Shown: positions 32,342 through 41,431 of the stretch, piece after piece
How positions within the stretch are numbered: position 1 is the first letter of the stretch
How the letters are laid out: the number at the start of each line of letters is the position of its first letter
Origin: Macrococcoides animalis
GTDB taxonomy: Bacteria; Bacillota; Bacilli; Staphylococcales; Staphylococcaceae
Length of the DNA: 64,000 nucleotides
Direction of reading: 5' to 3'
NCBI RefSeq assembly: GCF_047425875.1
Contig: NZ_CP179727.1
Span: forward strand, 2,232,001-2,296,000
Made by a program: the position numbers and the translations under genes
The notes under the pieces: model-generated
The model's database searches: none
Seen by the model: only the letters and a program-made list of their open reading frames with translations
Told to the model about the DNA's origin: nothing

Positions 32342-33334
32342 TTACTTTTTCTTTTTAACTTTAGGTTTCCCTTGTAATTTTGTCGTGTTGTTTTCTTTTG
32401 TTTGTGGAGGCATCAAAGCATATGTTTTTAAAAATGTCTCAACTTTATTCTTATATGATACTGGGTTTACATTAAAACTTGCTGCATGACCACCATGTTC
32501 TGGATACCAGCGCATTTTTGGTCCCTTTTTTTTGTTATATAAATCCACAGAATGTGTGTAAGGTATGAACACATCAGGCTTAGAATGAATAAAGAGGATT
32601 GGCTGTTCCACATTTTGTATAACATCAATGGGCGAAATTTGCTTTAATGAAAAATGCGTTCTAATTTTTAATACTTGGTTCAAAGTAGATAACACGAAAC
32701 CACTGCCAATGGTTGATTTCTGCGCTATGATTTGCGTCAGTAATTTTGCGAAGTTAGAGAAAGCACAATCTGATACATAGAAGGCCGCTTCATTCGCAAG
32801 TTCACCAGCATATAATAGTGTTGTTGCAGCACCCATTGATTCACCATGAACTCCGAAAGTAATATCATAACCATACTGTTCTTTTAAGAAAGCAATGACG
32901 GATTCTAAGTCTTTCTTTTCGTAGTAACCATAAGTACTATGATTACCTCCACTTTCTCCATGTCTTCTATGGTCAAATATTATCCCGTTAAAGCCAAGTT
33001 CTTTGAATAAATTTAAATATTTAATACTTGTTATTTTATTTTCTGTTACACCATGACAGAAGATCATCCAGTGTTTATGTTCATATGGCTTTACAACAGT
33101 AGCGCTTAAGTTATAACCATTACGGGATGGAATCGTAACATCCACTGGATCCATTGCTTTAAAAGCATCAACATCTAAGCGTTTTGCTTTAATTTCACGA
33201 CGTCTAATGACTTCTACATCACGTAATTTAAAATTTAAAACATAATTTGAAGCGACTAAACCCACGACACTAGAAGTAACACCAGATACGAGCGAAATAC
33301 CAAGTAAGGTTCTACTTAAGACTTTATTGTTCAT
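32342..33334 (-). CDS. Alpha/beta hydrolase (YqkD-like)
   Basis: 330 aa with an N-terminal membrane segment (TLLGISLVSGVTSSVVGLVA). Catalytic features: MIFCHGVTENK, DHRRHGESGG, nucleophile elbow VHGESMGAATTLL, acid in HSKPDVFIPY and His in GGHAASF. It ends in a lysine-rich tail. The ATG overlaps the upstream gene stop by 4 bases. In Bacillus yqkD likewise lies beside the aldo/keto reductase yqkF. Substrate unknown. Confidence 0.85.
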   Translation of the reverse strand: MNNKVLSRTLLGISLVSGVTSSVVGLVASNYVLNFKLRDVEVIRRREIKAKRLDVDAFKAMDPVDVTIPSRNGYNLSATVVKPYEHKHWMIFCHGVTENKITSIKYLNLFKELGFNGIIFDHRRHGESGGNHSTYGYYEKKDLESVIAFLKEQYGYDITFGVHGESMGAATTLLYAGELANEAAFYVSDCAFSNFAKLLTQIIAQKSTIGSGFVLSTLNQVLKIRTHFSLKQISPIDVIQNVEQPILFIHSKPDVFIPYTHSVDLYNKKKGPKMRWYPEHGGHAASFNVNPVSYKNKVETFLKTYALMPPQTKENNTTKLQGKPKVKKKK

Positions 33335-34248
33335 ATCAAATGATCCTCGTATTGTATTTTTTTAAATGCTTGAACCACTTTTTCAAATGCTTGTTGTTCT
33401 AATGGATTTTGCTGCACTGATTCAAATGCTTTTACGTTCGCTTGTAACTGATCGATATGTGATGCACCATTTACAATAGATGCGACAGGTTGCGTCATTA
33501 AATATTGATATACAGCATGTTGAAGGGGGGCGATTTGACTCGCTTCTGTCAGGCTATTTTTTAGTTCGTCGTAACTCAAACCTAATGTACCTGATTTGAA
33601 TTTCTTATCGAGCACAGTTAATGATTTATCAGTCAATAAACCTTTCATTAATGGACCACGTGCTAGTATTTGAACATCTTTAGATTTAATCATTTCGATT
33701 AAATCTGTTGGACGATTATCAATCAAATTAAACTGCATCATGATAGTGTCAATTTGACTGTGTTTTAAATAATAATCAATCACATTAGGTCGTATTGAAC
33801 TGATTCCATACGCTCGGATTAAACCGTCTTTTTTTAATGCCTCAAATGTTTCAATTGTTTCATCTTTATCATCTTCAATCATACCGCCATGAAGCATATA
33901 TAAATCTAAATAGTCTGTTTCTAGTCGCTTTAAGCTTTCATGAATAGCTTGTTTAATATGCTCTTTTGACGGGTCCCAAACAACTTCATCATTTAGCATG
34001 TTGAAGCGGTTACCGACTTTAGAAACCAATGTTATTTGATCACGTTTTTTTGAATTCTTAATAAAGTTTCCGATATTTTTTTCGTTTTGGCCTTTTTGAT
34101 ATAAATCAGCAGTATCAATATATGTAACGCCTAAATCCACTGCTTGATCCAATATATATTGACTATCCATTGCATCTATCGGTAAATTCATTGCGCCAAG
34201 CCCAAGCGCTGAGAATTTAATGCCGCTTTTTGTTGTGTTAAATTTCAT
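33331..34248 (-). CDS. Aldo/keto reductase (YqkF-like)
   Basis: 305 aa. Cofactor and catalytic motifs: LGLGAMNLPI, VTYIDTADLYQKGQNEKNIG (catalytic Asp and Tyr), TLVSKVG (Lys), YLDLYMLHGG (His) and the C-terminal MTQPVASIVNGASHIDQLQA. NAD(P)H-dependent carbonyl reduction is expected. It is the first gene of a two-gene minus-strand operon with the hydrolase and is divergent from nudF. Confidence 0.9.
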   Translation of the reverse strand: MKFNTTKSGIKFSALGLGAMNLPIDAMDSQYILDQAVDLGVTYIDTADLYQKGQNEKNIGNFIKNSKKRDQITLVSKVGNRFNMLNDEVVWDPSKEHIKQAIHESLKRLETDYLDLYMLHGGMIEDDKDETIETFEALKKDGLIRAYGISSIRPNVIDYYLKHSQIDTIMMQFNLIDNRPTDLIEMIKSKDVQILARGPLMKGLLTDKSLTVLDKKFKSGTLGLSYDELKNSLTEASQIAPLQHAVYQYLMTQPVASIVNGASHIDQLQANVKAFESVQQNPLEQQAFEKVVQAFKKIQYEDHLI

Positions 34249-34312
34249 GTCTTGACCTCCATTCGTTATAATAGTTATAGTTTAACATGATAAAAAAGAG
34301 GAGTGTATTAAT

Positions 34313-34846
34313 ATGGATTTGACAGAACGTACTATAAGTAAAGAATTGATTTTAGATGGAAGGGTATTACGAGTTGAGCGTCATCAGGTTGAATTACCGA
34401 ACGGTAAAGAGAGTATGCGTGAAGTGGTATTACATCCAGGAGCTGTTGCAATAATAGCGATGAAGAATAATAAATTACTACTTGTAGAACAGTATAGAAA
34501 AGCACCTGAAGTGAACTTAATTGAAATTCCAGCAGGTAAAGTTGATCCGGGTGAAGAACGTCGTAATACTGCACTCCGTGAATTAGAAGAAGAAACGGGT
34601 TTCACTTCAAAAACAATGGAACTTGTAAATGAATTTTATGTATCTCCAGGATTTTGTGATGAATATATATCATTATATGAAGCAGGCGAATTAATTGAAT
34701 CGAATACATTAAAAGCAGATGATGACGAATTTGTAGTGAAACATTGGTTATCCATCCAAGAAGCAAATGAATGGATAAAACAAGGCAAAATCAAGGATGC
34801 AAAGACGATTATCGCAATCCAATATTTACTATTATCAATGAAATAA
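34313..34846 (+). CDS. nudF: ADP-ribose pyrophosphatase (NUDIX)
   Basis: 177 aa. Nudix box spanning GKVDPGEERRNTALRELEEE then TGFTS, plus LLVEQYRKAPE and FYVSPGFCDE, typical of ADP-ribose hydrolases. It hydrolyses ADP-ribose and similar nucleotide sugars. Bacillus nudF (yqkG) lies beside the yqkF-type reductase and fur (yqkL) in the same way. Confidence 0.92.
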   Translation: MDLTERTISKELILDGRVLRVERHQVELPNGKESMREVVLHPGAVAIIAMKNNKLLLVEQYRKAPEVNLIEIPAGKVDPGEERRNTALRELEEETGFTSKTMELVNEFYVSPGFCDEYISLYEAGELIESNTLKADDDEFVVKHWLSIQEANEWIKQGKIKDAKTIIAIQYLLLSMK

Positions 34847-34949
34847 TATATAGATTGTAATAATTCTAAAATAGAAATTTATTTCTTGCTTTAATTCTCA
34901 ATTACTGATATTTTATATATATCAATCGTAACCTTTAGGAGTGTTAGTG

Positions 34950-35429
34950 ATGCAGGAAAGAATTAATCGAATCAAGGAGCAATTACATGATGCTTCTTAT
35001 AAATTAACCCCTCAAAGGGAAGCGACAGTGACCGTATTGTTAGAAAATGAAGCAGATCATTTAAGTGCAGAAGATGTTTTTTTAAAAGTAAAGGAACGTG
35101 CACCTGAAATAGGTTTAGCTACAGTTTATAGAACATTAGAATTATTAGCAGAACTGAAAATTGTTGATAAAATCAATTTTGGTGATGGCGTTGCGCGTTT
35201 TGACCTTAGAAAAGAAGGCGCAAAACACTTCCACCATCATTTAGTCTGTATGAATTGTGGTGACGTTGATGAAATTGAGGAAGATTTACTTGATGAAGTT
35301 GAAAAGAAAGTCGAAGCTGAATATTATTTTTTAATTATGGATCATCGTTTGACTTTTCATGGGATTTGTAAAAAATGTTCACACAAGGGTGTTAAGCCAG
35401 AGGATTTGGATAAGAAGATTACAGAATAA
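34950..35429 (+). CDS. fur: Ferric uptake regulator Fur
   Basis: 159 aa from ATG 34950 (TAGGAG 8 bases upstream); GTG 34941 is inside the ribosome site. N-terminal winged helix with LSAEDVFLKVKERAPEIGLATVYRTLELL, given here as LSAEDVFLKV and IGLATVYRTLELL. C-terminal metal part: AKHFHHHLVCMNCGDVDEIEE and ICKKCSHKG, two CxxC zinc sites plus His-rich regulatory site. Location next to nudF and xerD supports Fur rather than PerR or Zur. Confidence 0.93.
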   Translation: MQERINRIKEQLHDASYKLTPQREATVTVLLENEADHLSAEDVFLKVKERAPEIGLATVYRTLELLAELKIVDKINFGDGVARFDLRKEGAKHFHHHLVCMNCGDVDEIEEDLLDEVEKKVEAEYYFLIMDHRLTFHGICKKCSHKGVKPEDLDKKITE

Positions 35430-35491
35430 AGTATTAATTTATGTAAACTGCTACATAGTAGAGCAGTCGACCAATTAAAAAGAAAACGTGT

Positions 35492-35530
35492 AAAAGTAGG
35501 ACATCAATATTGTCCTACTTTTTTATTTTT
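35492..35530 (+). terminator. fur terminator
   Basis: AAAAGTAGGACA / TGTCCTACTTTT, 7-base loop, T-run. Confidence 0.9.
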
Positions 35531-35579
35531 TTAGTTGCTAATATAATTATTATGGTAAACTAGGTTTTGAGGTGTTGTT

Positions 35580-36467
35580 ATGCAAGTAATTATTGATGAA
35601 TATCTACATTTTATTATGATAGAAAAAGGTTTAAGTAACAATACAATTGCGGCATATCGTCGTGATTTAAAGCATTATAAAACATTCTTAGAACAGGAGA
35701 AAATTGGTAATATTGATAATGTTGATCGTTTTACGATAACCTTATTTTTGGGATATTTAAAAGATCAAGGCAAGTCTGCTAAAACTTTAGCAAGAGTTTC
35801 TGCTACAATTCGGGGGTTCCACCAATTTGCCCTACGCGAAAAATATGCTATTAATGATCCAACTGTAATATTAGAAGCACCAAAGTATGAACGAAGCTTA
35901 CCGGATATTCTTTCAATAGAAGAAGTTGATAAATTTTTATCAACACCAGATACATCTAAATTAACGGGCAAACGTGATCAAGCAATGCTAGAGTTATTAT
36001 ATGCTACTGGCATGCGTGTATCTGAATTAATTAATTTGAACATAGATGATGTCAATACTGTGATGGGATTTGTTCGTGTTTATGGTAAAGGTAATAAAGA
36101 ACGGATTATCCCAATGGGCGATAATATGATTAAGTTACTCGAAAACTATATTAATACTACACGTTTTAAAATGTTGAAAAAAGAAATGACGGATAGTTTA
36201 TTTTTGAATTTCCATGGTAAACGTTTAACACGTCAAGGTTTTTGGAAAATCATGCGCCAAATAAAAGTTGATGCGGGAATCAATAAAAAACTTACGCCCC
36301 ATACTCTCAGACATTCATTTGCCACGCATTTACTTGAAAATGGAGCAGATCTCCGCGCTGTACAAGAAATGCTTGGACATGCAGATATATCAACAACGCA
36401 ACTATATACACATATCAGTAAGAAACAAATCCGAGAAGTGTACAAAAACACTCATCCGAGAGCATAA
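35580..36467 (+). CDS. xerD: Tyrosine recombinase XerD
   Basis: 295 aa. Resolves chromosome dimers at dif together with XerC. N-terminal SAM-like core domain (YLHFIMIEKGLSNNTIAAYR) and C-terminal catalytic domain: ATGMRVSELINL (Arg), VYGKGNKERIIPM (Lys), HTLRHSFATHLLENG (His, Arg), LGHADISTTQLYTHI (His and Tyr nucleophile). The GAGGTG before the ATG supports the start. It belongs to the host and not to a mobile element, given the fur-xerD-scpA context. Confidence 0.95.
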   Translation: MQVIIDEYLHFIMIEKGLSNNTIAAYRRDLKHYKTFLEQEKIGNIDNVDRFTITLFLGYLKDQGKSAKTLARVSATIRGFHQFALREKYAINDPTVILEAPKYERSLPDILSIEEVDKFLSTPDTSKLTGKRDQAMLELLYATGMRVSELINLNIDDVNTVMGFVRVYGKGNKERIIPMGDNMIKLLENYINTTRFKMLKKEMTDSLFLNFHGKRLTRQGFWKIMRQIKVDAGINKKLTPHTLRHSFATHLLENGADLRAVQEMLGHADISTTQLYTHISKKQIREVYKNTHPRA

Positions 36468-36476
36468 GGAGACAAT

Positions 36477-36695
36477 ATGAATAAACAACGACAAATACAA
36501 AAAAATCAACAAAAATTAAGTGAAAATAAAAAGACAACGTCACAAGCAACGTTGTCAGAAAGTGCACAAAGTAACTATGAAACAATAGACCCAAAACAAG
36601 ATTCAAAATTAAATAAAAATAATTGGATATTATTTGCTTTTATCGGCATCATGTGTTTGATTTGGGGTATATTGTATTGGATTTTTATTGTTTAG
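36477..36695 (+). CDS. Hypothetical protein with one C-terminal membrane segment
   Basis: 72 aa: a polar, Gln/Lys-rich N-terminal half (coiled-coil-like), then a single hydrophobic segment NWILFAFIGIMCLIWGILYW. AAGGAGACAAT precedes the ATG, 9 bases after xerD, so it is probably co-transcribed with xerD. Its last 66 bases overlap the convergent DUF309 gene. Confidence 0.7.
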   Translation: MNKQRQIQKNQQKLSENKKTTSQATLSESAQSNYETIDPKQDSKLNKNNWILFAFIGIMCLIWGILYWIFIV

Positions 36696-37139
36696 GGCTT
36701 GTTGTCTTAAGCGAATGATATCTGTTCGATCGCGCCTTTTATGTTTATGCACAATATCATCAGTTGGAAAGATGACTTCAGCACAATGATGGGTTGTTTT
36801 AAGTGGTAACATAATTTGTTGATAGGCTAAATTTTGTTGTAATACTTTTATGGTTGCAATTAATTGGTCTACATCTAAATAGGTATTTAGTGTTTGTGCG
36901 TTGATGGTCAAGAGGTGTATTGTTTTGTTGAATAACGTTGACGCCCCTTGTATATTATTACGACGTAAATGATAGAGCGCTGTTGCAAGCATAATCAGAG
37001 CAACTTCAGGATCTTGCTTAGTCATTGTTGGCTTTGCTTTCCAAGCTTCTTCCATAATTTCGTGACATTCAAAATAATCACGTTTTTCATGGAATTCAAT
37101 AATAAATTCTTGAAATGCTTTTCTAAATATAGAATTCAT
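36630..37139 (-). CDS. DUF309 domain protein (YpuF-like)
   Basis: 169 aa. The DUF309 signature FHEKRDYFECHEIMEEAWK lies near residues 16-34, followed by ALIMLATALYHLRRNNIQGA. The C-terminal third is basic and poorly conserved and is the part that overlaps the 36477-36695 gene. Bacillus ypuF lies beside scpA (ypuG) in the same way, though there in the same orientation. Function of the family unknown. Confidence 0.85.
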   Translation of the reverse strand: MNSIFRKAFQEFIIEFHEKRDYFECHEIMEEAWKAKPTMTKQDPEVALIMLATALYHLRRNNIQGASTLFNKTIHLLTINAQTLNTYLDVDQLIATIKVLQQNLAYQQIMLPLKTTHHCAEVIFPTDDIVHKHKRRDRTDIIRLRQQALNNKNPIQYTPNQTHDADKSK

Positions 37140-37169
37140 AAGAAATCACTCCCAAAGTTAGGTGAATAT

Positions 37170-37895
37170 ATGTACGAAGTAAAATTAGCTTCATTTGAAG
37201 GTCCGTTAGATTTATTACTACATTTAATACAGAAATACGAAATTGATATTTATGATATATCAATGAAGATATTAACTGAACAATATATTAATTATATCAA
37301 AAATGTTGATGATTTAGATATTAATCAACATGGTGATTATTTAGTAATGGCAAGCGAGTTACTACGTATTAAAAGTAAAACCTTATTGCCCGATGCACCA
37401 ATAGATGAAGATGAAGATATAGAAGATCCACGTGACGATTTAATGCGTCAATTATTAGAATATCAAAACTACCGTTTGTACGCTGATATATTAAAAACTA
37501 AAAAAGACGAACATGATAAATATTTTGTAAAACGCAGTAATGACTTAACGAATTTTGAAAACTCGAAACAAACGCCACTTCATATTGATTTAACAGAATT
37601 AATTGCAGCATATCAAAAGGCGAAACAACGTCGCGTTAAGATTGCTAGTGAATCTGTAAGTGTTGCACGTGATTCATATTCTATGGAAGAGGCTATTCAT
37701 CATATTACAGATGCTTTATCTAAAAAAGAAATGATTACGTTTGATGATTTCGTATCTTATTCCGAAACAAAAACTCAAATCGTCACACTATTTTTAGCGA
37801 TTTTAGAACTAATGAAAGAATGTCAGATTGTTGTATATCAGTCAAACGACTTTGGTGAAATTCAGATTGAAAGAGGAAGAAATTATGTCGAATGA
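37170..37895 (+). CDS. scpA: Segregation and condensation protein ScpA
   Basis: 241 aa kleisin of the bacterial SMC complex. From ATG 37170 (TTAGGTGAATAT upstream) it begins MYEVKLASFEGPLDLLLHLI, the family signature, then HGDYLVMASELLRIKSKTLL and a C-terminal winged helix. A longer upstream reading runs antisense through the DUF309 gene and is rejected. It overlaps scpB by 11 bases. Confidence 0.95.
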   Translation: MYEVKLASFEGPLDLLLHLIQKYEIDIYDISMKILTEQYINYIKNVDDLDINQHGDYLVMASELLRIKSKTLLPDAPIDEDEDIEDPRDDLMRQLLEYQNYRLYADILKTKKDEHDKYFVKRSNDLTNFENSKQTPLHIDLTELIAAYQKAKQRRVKIASESVSVARDSYSMEEAIHHITDALSKKEMITFDDFVSYSETKTQIVTLFLAILELMKECQIVVYQSNDFGEIQIERGRNYVE

Positions 37896-38430
37896 AAAAA
37901 TTAATATCTTACTCGGCTTACTATATGCTGTTGGAGACGAAGGCGTTGAGATTGAACAACTTGCTGAAATCATAGAACTGACACCGAGCCAATTATCAGA
38001 TATCGTAAGGGACTATGAACATGAAATCTTTGAAATTCAAAAATTAGGTACAAAATATTACTTAATGACGAATGAAACATTAAACCCTTATTTAGAAGAT
38101 TTAGTTACAGCGACGAACGAAAAAAAATTAACGCAAGCCTCACTCGAAACATTAGCCATTATTGCCTATAATCAACCTGTTACACGTCATGATATTGAAA
38201 TGATGCGTGGCGTTAATAGTGATGGTCCAGTGAAGACATTGATTGAACGTGGATTAGTTGTGAGTAATGAAGTGAGTGGCGAACGTGCAAGACAACTAAT
38301 CACAACCGAATTTTTCTTAATGACATTTGGATTAAAATCATTAGATGACTTACCAAGAGATGAGTCAATGACTAGTGATGCAAGTGAGATGGAATTATTC
38401 TTTAAAAATTTAAACGAAGAGGATGAATAA
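37885..38430 (+). CDS. scpB: Segregation and condensation protein ScpB
   Basis: 181 aa winged-helix partner of ScpA and SMC. From ATG 37885 (AAGAGGAAGAAATT upstream). Signatures: LLYAVGDEGVEIEQLAEI, LETLAIIAYNQPVTRHDIE, MRGVNSDGPVKTLIERGLV, and TTEFFLMTFGLKSLDDLP. The acidic C-terminus overlaps the next gene's ribosome site region. Confidence 0.95.
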   Translation: MSNEKINILLGLLYAVGDEGVEIEQLAEIIELTPSQLSDIVRDYEHEIFEIQKLGTKYYLMTNETLNPYLEDLVTATNEKKLTQASLETLAIIAYNQPVTRHDIEMMRGVNSDGPVKTLIERGLVVSNEVSGERARQLITTEFFLMTFGLKSLDDLPRDESMTSDASEMELFFKNLNEEDE

Positions 38431-38431
38431 A

Positions 38432-39169
38432 ATGAGTGAACAATTAGAAAGATTACAAAAAGTAATCGCAAAAAGTGGTATTACCTCACGTCGTAAGGCA
38501 GAAGTATTAATTACTGAAGGTAAAGTCACTGTGAATGGTGAAACAGTAAAAGAATTAGGAACAAAAGTTTCACCGCGTGACCGTGTAGAAGTTGAAGGGA
38601 TACCATTAGAAAATCCAGAGAAAATCTATTTATTATTTCATAAACCTACAGGTGTTATCACAAGTGTGTCTGATGACAAGGGACGTACAGTTGTAACGGA
38701 CTACTTTCCACAACTTGATTTACGCATTTTTCCGGTTGGTCGTTTAGACTATGAAACAAGTGGATTATTATTACTGACAAATGATGGTGATTTCGCGAAT
38801 CAAATGACACATCCAAAATATAAAATGAAAAAGAAGTATGTCGCGAAACTTAAAGGATTCTTACTCCGTGAGCAAGTGAAAGAATTAGAACGTGGCATCA
38901 TGTTAGAAGATGGAAAAACAGCACCGGCAATTGTCAAAGTAAAGTCACAAGATAAATTAAAAGATACAACGTTAGTTGAAATTACAATTCATGAAGGTCG
39001 AAATCGTCAAGTACGTCGTATGTTTGCACACTTTGGACATGAAGTGGTGAAGTTATCTCGTATTGAATATGGTCCATTAACATTAAAAGGTTTAAATGCA
39101 GGTGATGCTAGAGAATTAACGCCACATGAAGTAAAAACATTACGAAATATGAGTCTGAACAAATCATAA
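38432..39169 (+). CDS. rluB: Ribosomal large-subunit pseudouridine synthase B
   Basis: 245 aa. N-terminal S4 RNA-binding domain (RLQKVIAKSGITSRRKAE) followed by the RsuA/RluB catalytic domain with FPVGRLDYETSGLLLLTNDG containing the catalytic Asp, and IHEGRNRQVRRMFAHFGHEV. Modifies 23S rRNA in helix 89 region. ATG 38432 chosen over 38423 because of GAGGATGAATAAA spacing and family N-terminus. scpA-scpB-rluB appears to be one operon. Confidence 0.93.
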   Translation: MSEQLERLQKVIAKSGITSRRKAEVLITEGKVTVNGETVKELGTKVSPRDRVEVEGIPLENPEKIYLLFHKPTGVITSVSDDKGRTVVTDYFPQLDLRIFPVGRLDYETSGLLLLTNDGDFANQMTHPKYKMKKKYVAKLKGFLLREQVKELERGIMLEDGKTAPAIVKVKSQDKLKDTTLVEITIHEGRNRQVRRMFAHFGHEVVKLSRIEYGPLTLKGLNAGDARELTPHEVKTLRNMSLNKS

Positions 39170-39249
39170 AATTCACATAGTTGCCACAGTTTAAGTATGT
39201 TTAAATGATATAATATATTGTGACATTTTGTATAGAGAAGGGGTTAAAC

Positions 39250-39780
39250 ATGGCGAAAAATCAAAAAACAATTATTCAATACATTGTGACTTTCCTCATA
39301 CTTCTGGCAATTTTATTCATCATATATGTATCAGTTGTTAAAGATGGTGAAAAAGTTGTGAAAATAGGAGATGAGGCACCTGTATTTGAATTAAAAACTT
39401 TAGATGGGGACAAAGTAAATTTAAAAGATTATCTGGGTAAAGGTGTTGTTCTTAATTTCTGGGGAACATGGTGTGAACCTTGTCTAGAAGAAATGCCAGA
39501 TTTAAATCGAGCACATAATGCATATAAAAATCAAGGTGTAGAAGTCTTAACAATTCACGTTAAAGATAGTCCTCAGCAAATAAAACAATTCTTCAGTGCT
39601 TTAGATGAAGAGGTGAAGTTATCCGTTGGATTGGATAATGGTGATGTTATGGAAGCTTATAATGCAAATGATTTACCTAATACATACATCATTGATAAAG
39701 ACGGAAAGATAAAAGCACATCATAAAGGACAAATGTCGAAAGAAGACATTCAGAAATACATGGAAATGGTTAAGCCATAA
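39250..39780 (+). CDS. resA: Thiol-disulfide oxidoreductase ResA
   Basis: 176 aa from ATG 39250 (GAGAAGGGGTTAAAC upstream). One N-terminal membrane anchor (IIQYIVTFLILLAILFIIYV) and an extracytoplasmic thioredoxin domain with active site WGTWCEPCLEEMPDL. ResA reduces the CXXCH cysteines of apocytochrome c before heme attachment. First gene of resABC. Confidence 0.93.
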   Translation: MAKNQKTIIQYIVTFLILLAILFIIYVSVVKDGEKVVKIGDEAPVFELKTLDGDKVNLKDYLGKGVVLNFWGTWCEPCLEEMPDLNRAHNAYKNQGVEVLTIHVKDSPQQIKQFFSALDEEVKLSVGLDNGDVMEAYNANDLPNTYIIDKDGKIKAHHKGQMSKEDIQKYMEMVKP

Positions 39781-39793
39781 AAGGGGGATAACA

Positions 39794-41431
39794 ATGCAAG
39801 ATCAACCAATCAAATGTCAATGTGGTCATGTTAACCCTCCTGGAACACAACTTTGTCAAAACTGTGGGCGATTAATTAATGACAATTATGATAAAAAGAA
39901 AACGACAGATGTAATGAGGTACGATGGCCAAGCAGTGCGTAGTAAAACAAAAAATCGAACGATTTTAGACAAGATTTGGATTTTCTTTAGTTCTGTTAAA
40001 ACAGGCGTGACATTGCTAATATTAACCGTTCTAGCTTCTGCACTTGGCACCATGTTTCCACAAGAATACTTTATTCCTGTTGGTGAAGATCCTACAACAT
40101 TCTACAAAGAAAAGTATGGAACACTAGGATATTTATATAATAAACTTGGACTTGATAATTTATATACTTCATGGTGGTATTTAATTTTACTCGCTCTTGT
40201 TGCATTCTCAATAATTGCAGCAAGTATTGACCGTGGTTTACCGTTACATAAATCCTTGACACGTCAAACGGTTAAGAAACATCCAACGTACTTTAAACGA
40301 CAACGATTAACACTAGATCTACCAACGACAGTGGATCAAGAAAAGCTTATTAAAGATTTACAAAGTAAAAAATATAAAGTTAAAACGGACGGCACTGCAA
40401 TATTAGCTGAAAAAGGACGCTTAAGTCGTTATGGCCCCTACATTAATCATACTGGATTAATCATACTATTAGCGGGGGCAATGCTCCGATTTTTACCAGC
40501 TTTATATGTAGATGAATTTGTAGGTGTTTCAGAAGGTGAAACGAAGAGTATACCAGGCACTGAAAATACCTATTATATCAAGAATAATAAATTTATCTTT
40601 GAACAATACGATGAAGAGTCCATTTCAAATGTAAATGGTAAAGCAGCTGATTCTAGAATGAATAAAATTGCTAAAAATTATGAGTCACAAGTGACAATAT
40701 TTGAGAACAAAGCAGACAAAACTGTGGTTGGTGCAGCTCCGAAACTTGAAAAAATTAAAGATGATAGTGTAAAAGTAAACCATCCGGTTAAGTTTTCAAA
40801 TTTCGCTTTATATCAAAACAGTTTTGATCAATCACAATTAAAAACGATGACATTCAAAGTTGAAGATGTTAAAACGGGAAAAGTCATTGGTAAAACCTTT
40901 GAAGTATCACTTGATAATCCAGGTAAAATATTTAAAGTTACTGATAATTTAATAGTTAGTTTAAAAAACTACGCGCCAGACTTTAATGGTATCGCAAAAA
41001 ATGGTACATTACTGACAAGTTCACCCATTCCAAACAATCCTGCGTTTGTGTTTGGTGTAGAAAACAAAGATAGTAAACCGGAATATAGTTTACTAAAAAT
41101 ACGTTCTTCTCAAGATATTACAAAAGATAACAAATTCGCCGTAAAATTTGTAAGCGCAACGAATAAAACAACAACGTACTTAACAGTGAAAAAAGATTTA
41201 ACATTACCAATATTATTTGTCGGTTTTTCAATCTTCTTATTAGGATTAGCAATTGGTTCATATATAAATCATCGCCGAATATGGATTGAAACGAAAGATG
41301 GATTTAAATTAGCTGCCCATACGAATAAGAATTATTTCGGATTATCGAAAGAAATTAATAGTGTATTAACAGATAATAATTTACCAGAAGTAAATGATAA
41401 GTATGTGGATACGGAGGAAGAAAATGAATAG
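39794..41431 (+). CDS. resB: Cytochrome c biogenesis protein ResB
   Basis: 545 aa. ResB/Ccs1 carries heme-delivery functions together with ResC. An N-terminal zinc-ribbon-like CQCGHVNPPGTQLCQNCGRL precedes the first membrane segment, followed by VKTGVTLLILTVLASALGTM and SWWYLILLALVAFSIIAASI, a large extracytoplasmic domain and a final membrane segment near residue 480. GGGGGATAACA precedes the ATG. Overlaps resC by 8 bases. Confidence 0.93.
   Translation: MQDQPIKCQCGHVNPPGTQLCQNCGRLINDNYDKKKTTDVMRYDGQAVRSKTKNRTILDKIWIFFSSVKTGVTLLILTVLASALGTMFPQEYFIPVGEDPTTFYKEKYGTLGYLYNKLGLDNLYTSWWYLILLALVAFSIIAASIDRGLPLHKSLTRQTVKKHPTYFKRQRLTLDLPTTVDQEKLIKDLQSKKYKVKTDGTAILAEKGRLSRYGPYINHTGLIILLAGAMLRFLPALYVDEFVGVSEGETKSIPGTENTYYIKNNKFIFEQYDEESISNVNGKAADSRMNKIAKNYESQVTIFENKADKTVVGAAPKLEKIKDDSVKVNHPVKFSNFALYQNSFDQSQLKTMTFKVEDVKTGKVIGKTFEVSLDNPGKIFKVTDNLIVSLKNYAPDFNGIAKNGTLLTSSPIPNNPAFVFGVENKDSKPEYSLLKIRSSQDITKDNKFAVKFVSATNKTTTYLTVKKDLTLPILFVGFSIFLLGLAIGSYINHRRIWIETKDGFKLAAHTNKNYFGLSKEINSVLTDNNLPEVNDKYVDTEEENE

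Noticed and set aside
35580..36467. Tyrosine recombinase as integrase of the accessory block
   Set aside because: It is XerD by motifs and by fur-xerD-scpA context, and lies 13 kb away from the block.
36969..37169. Upstream extension of scpA
   Set aside because: The extra 67 codons run antisense through the DUF309 gene; the start at 37170 has a ribosome site and the family N-terminus.
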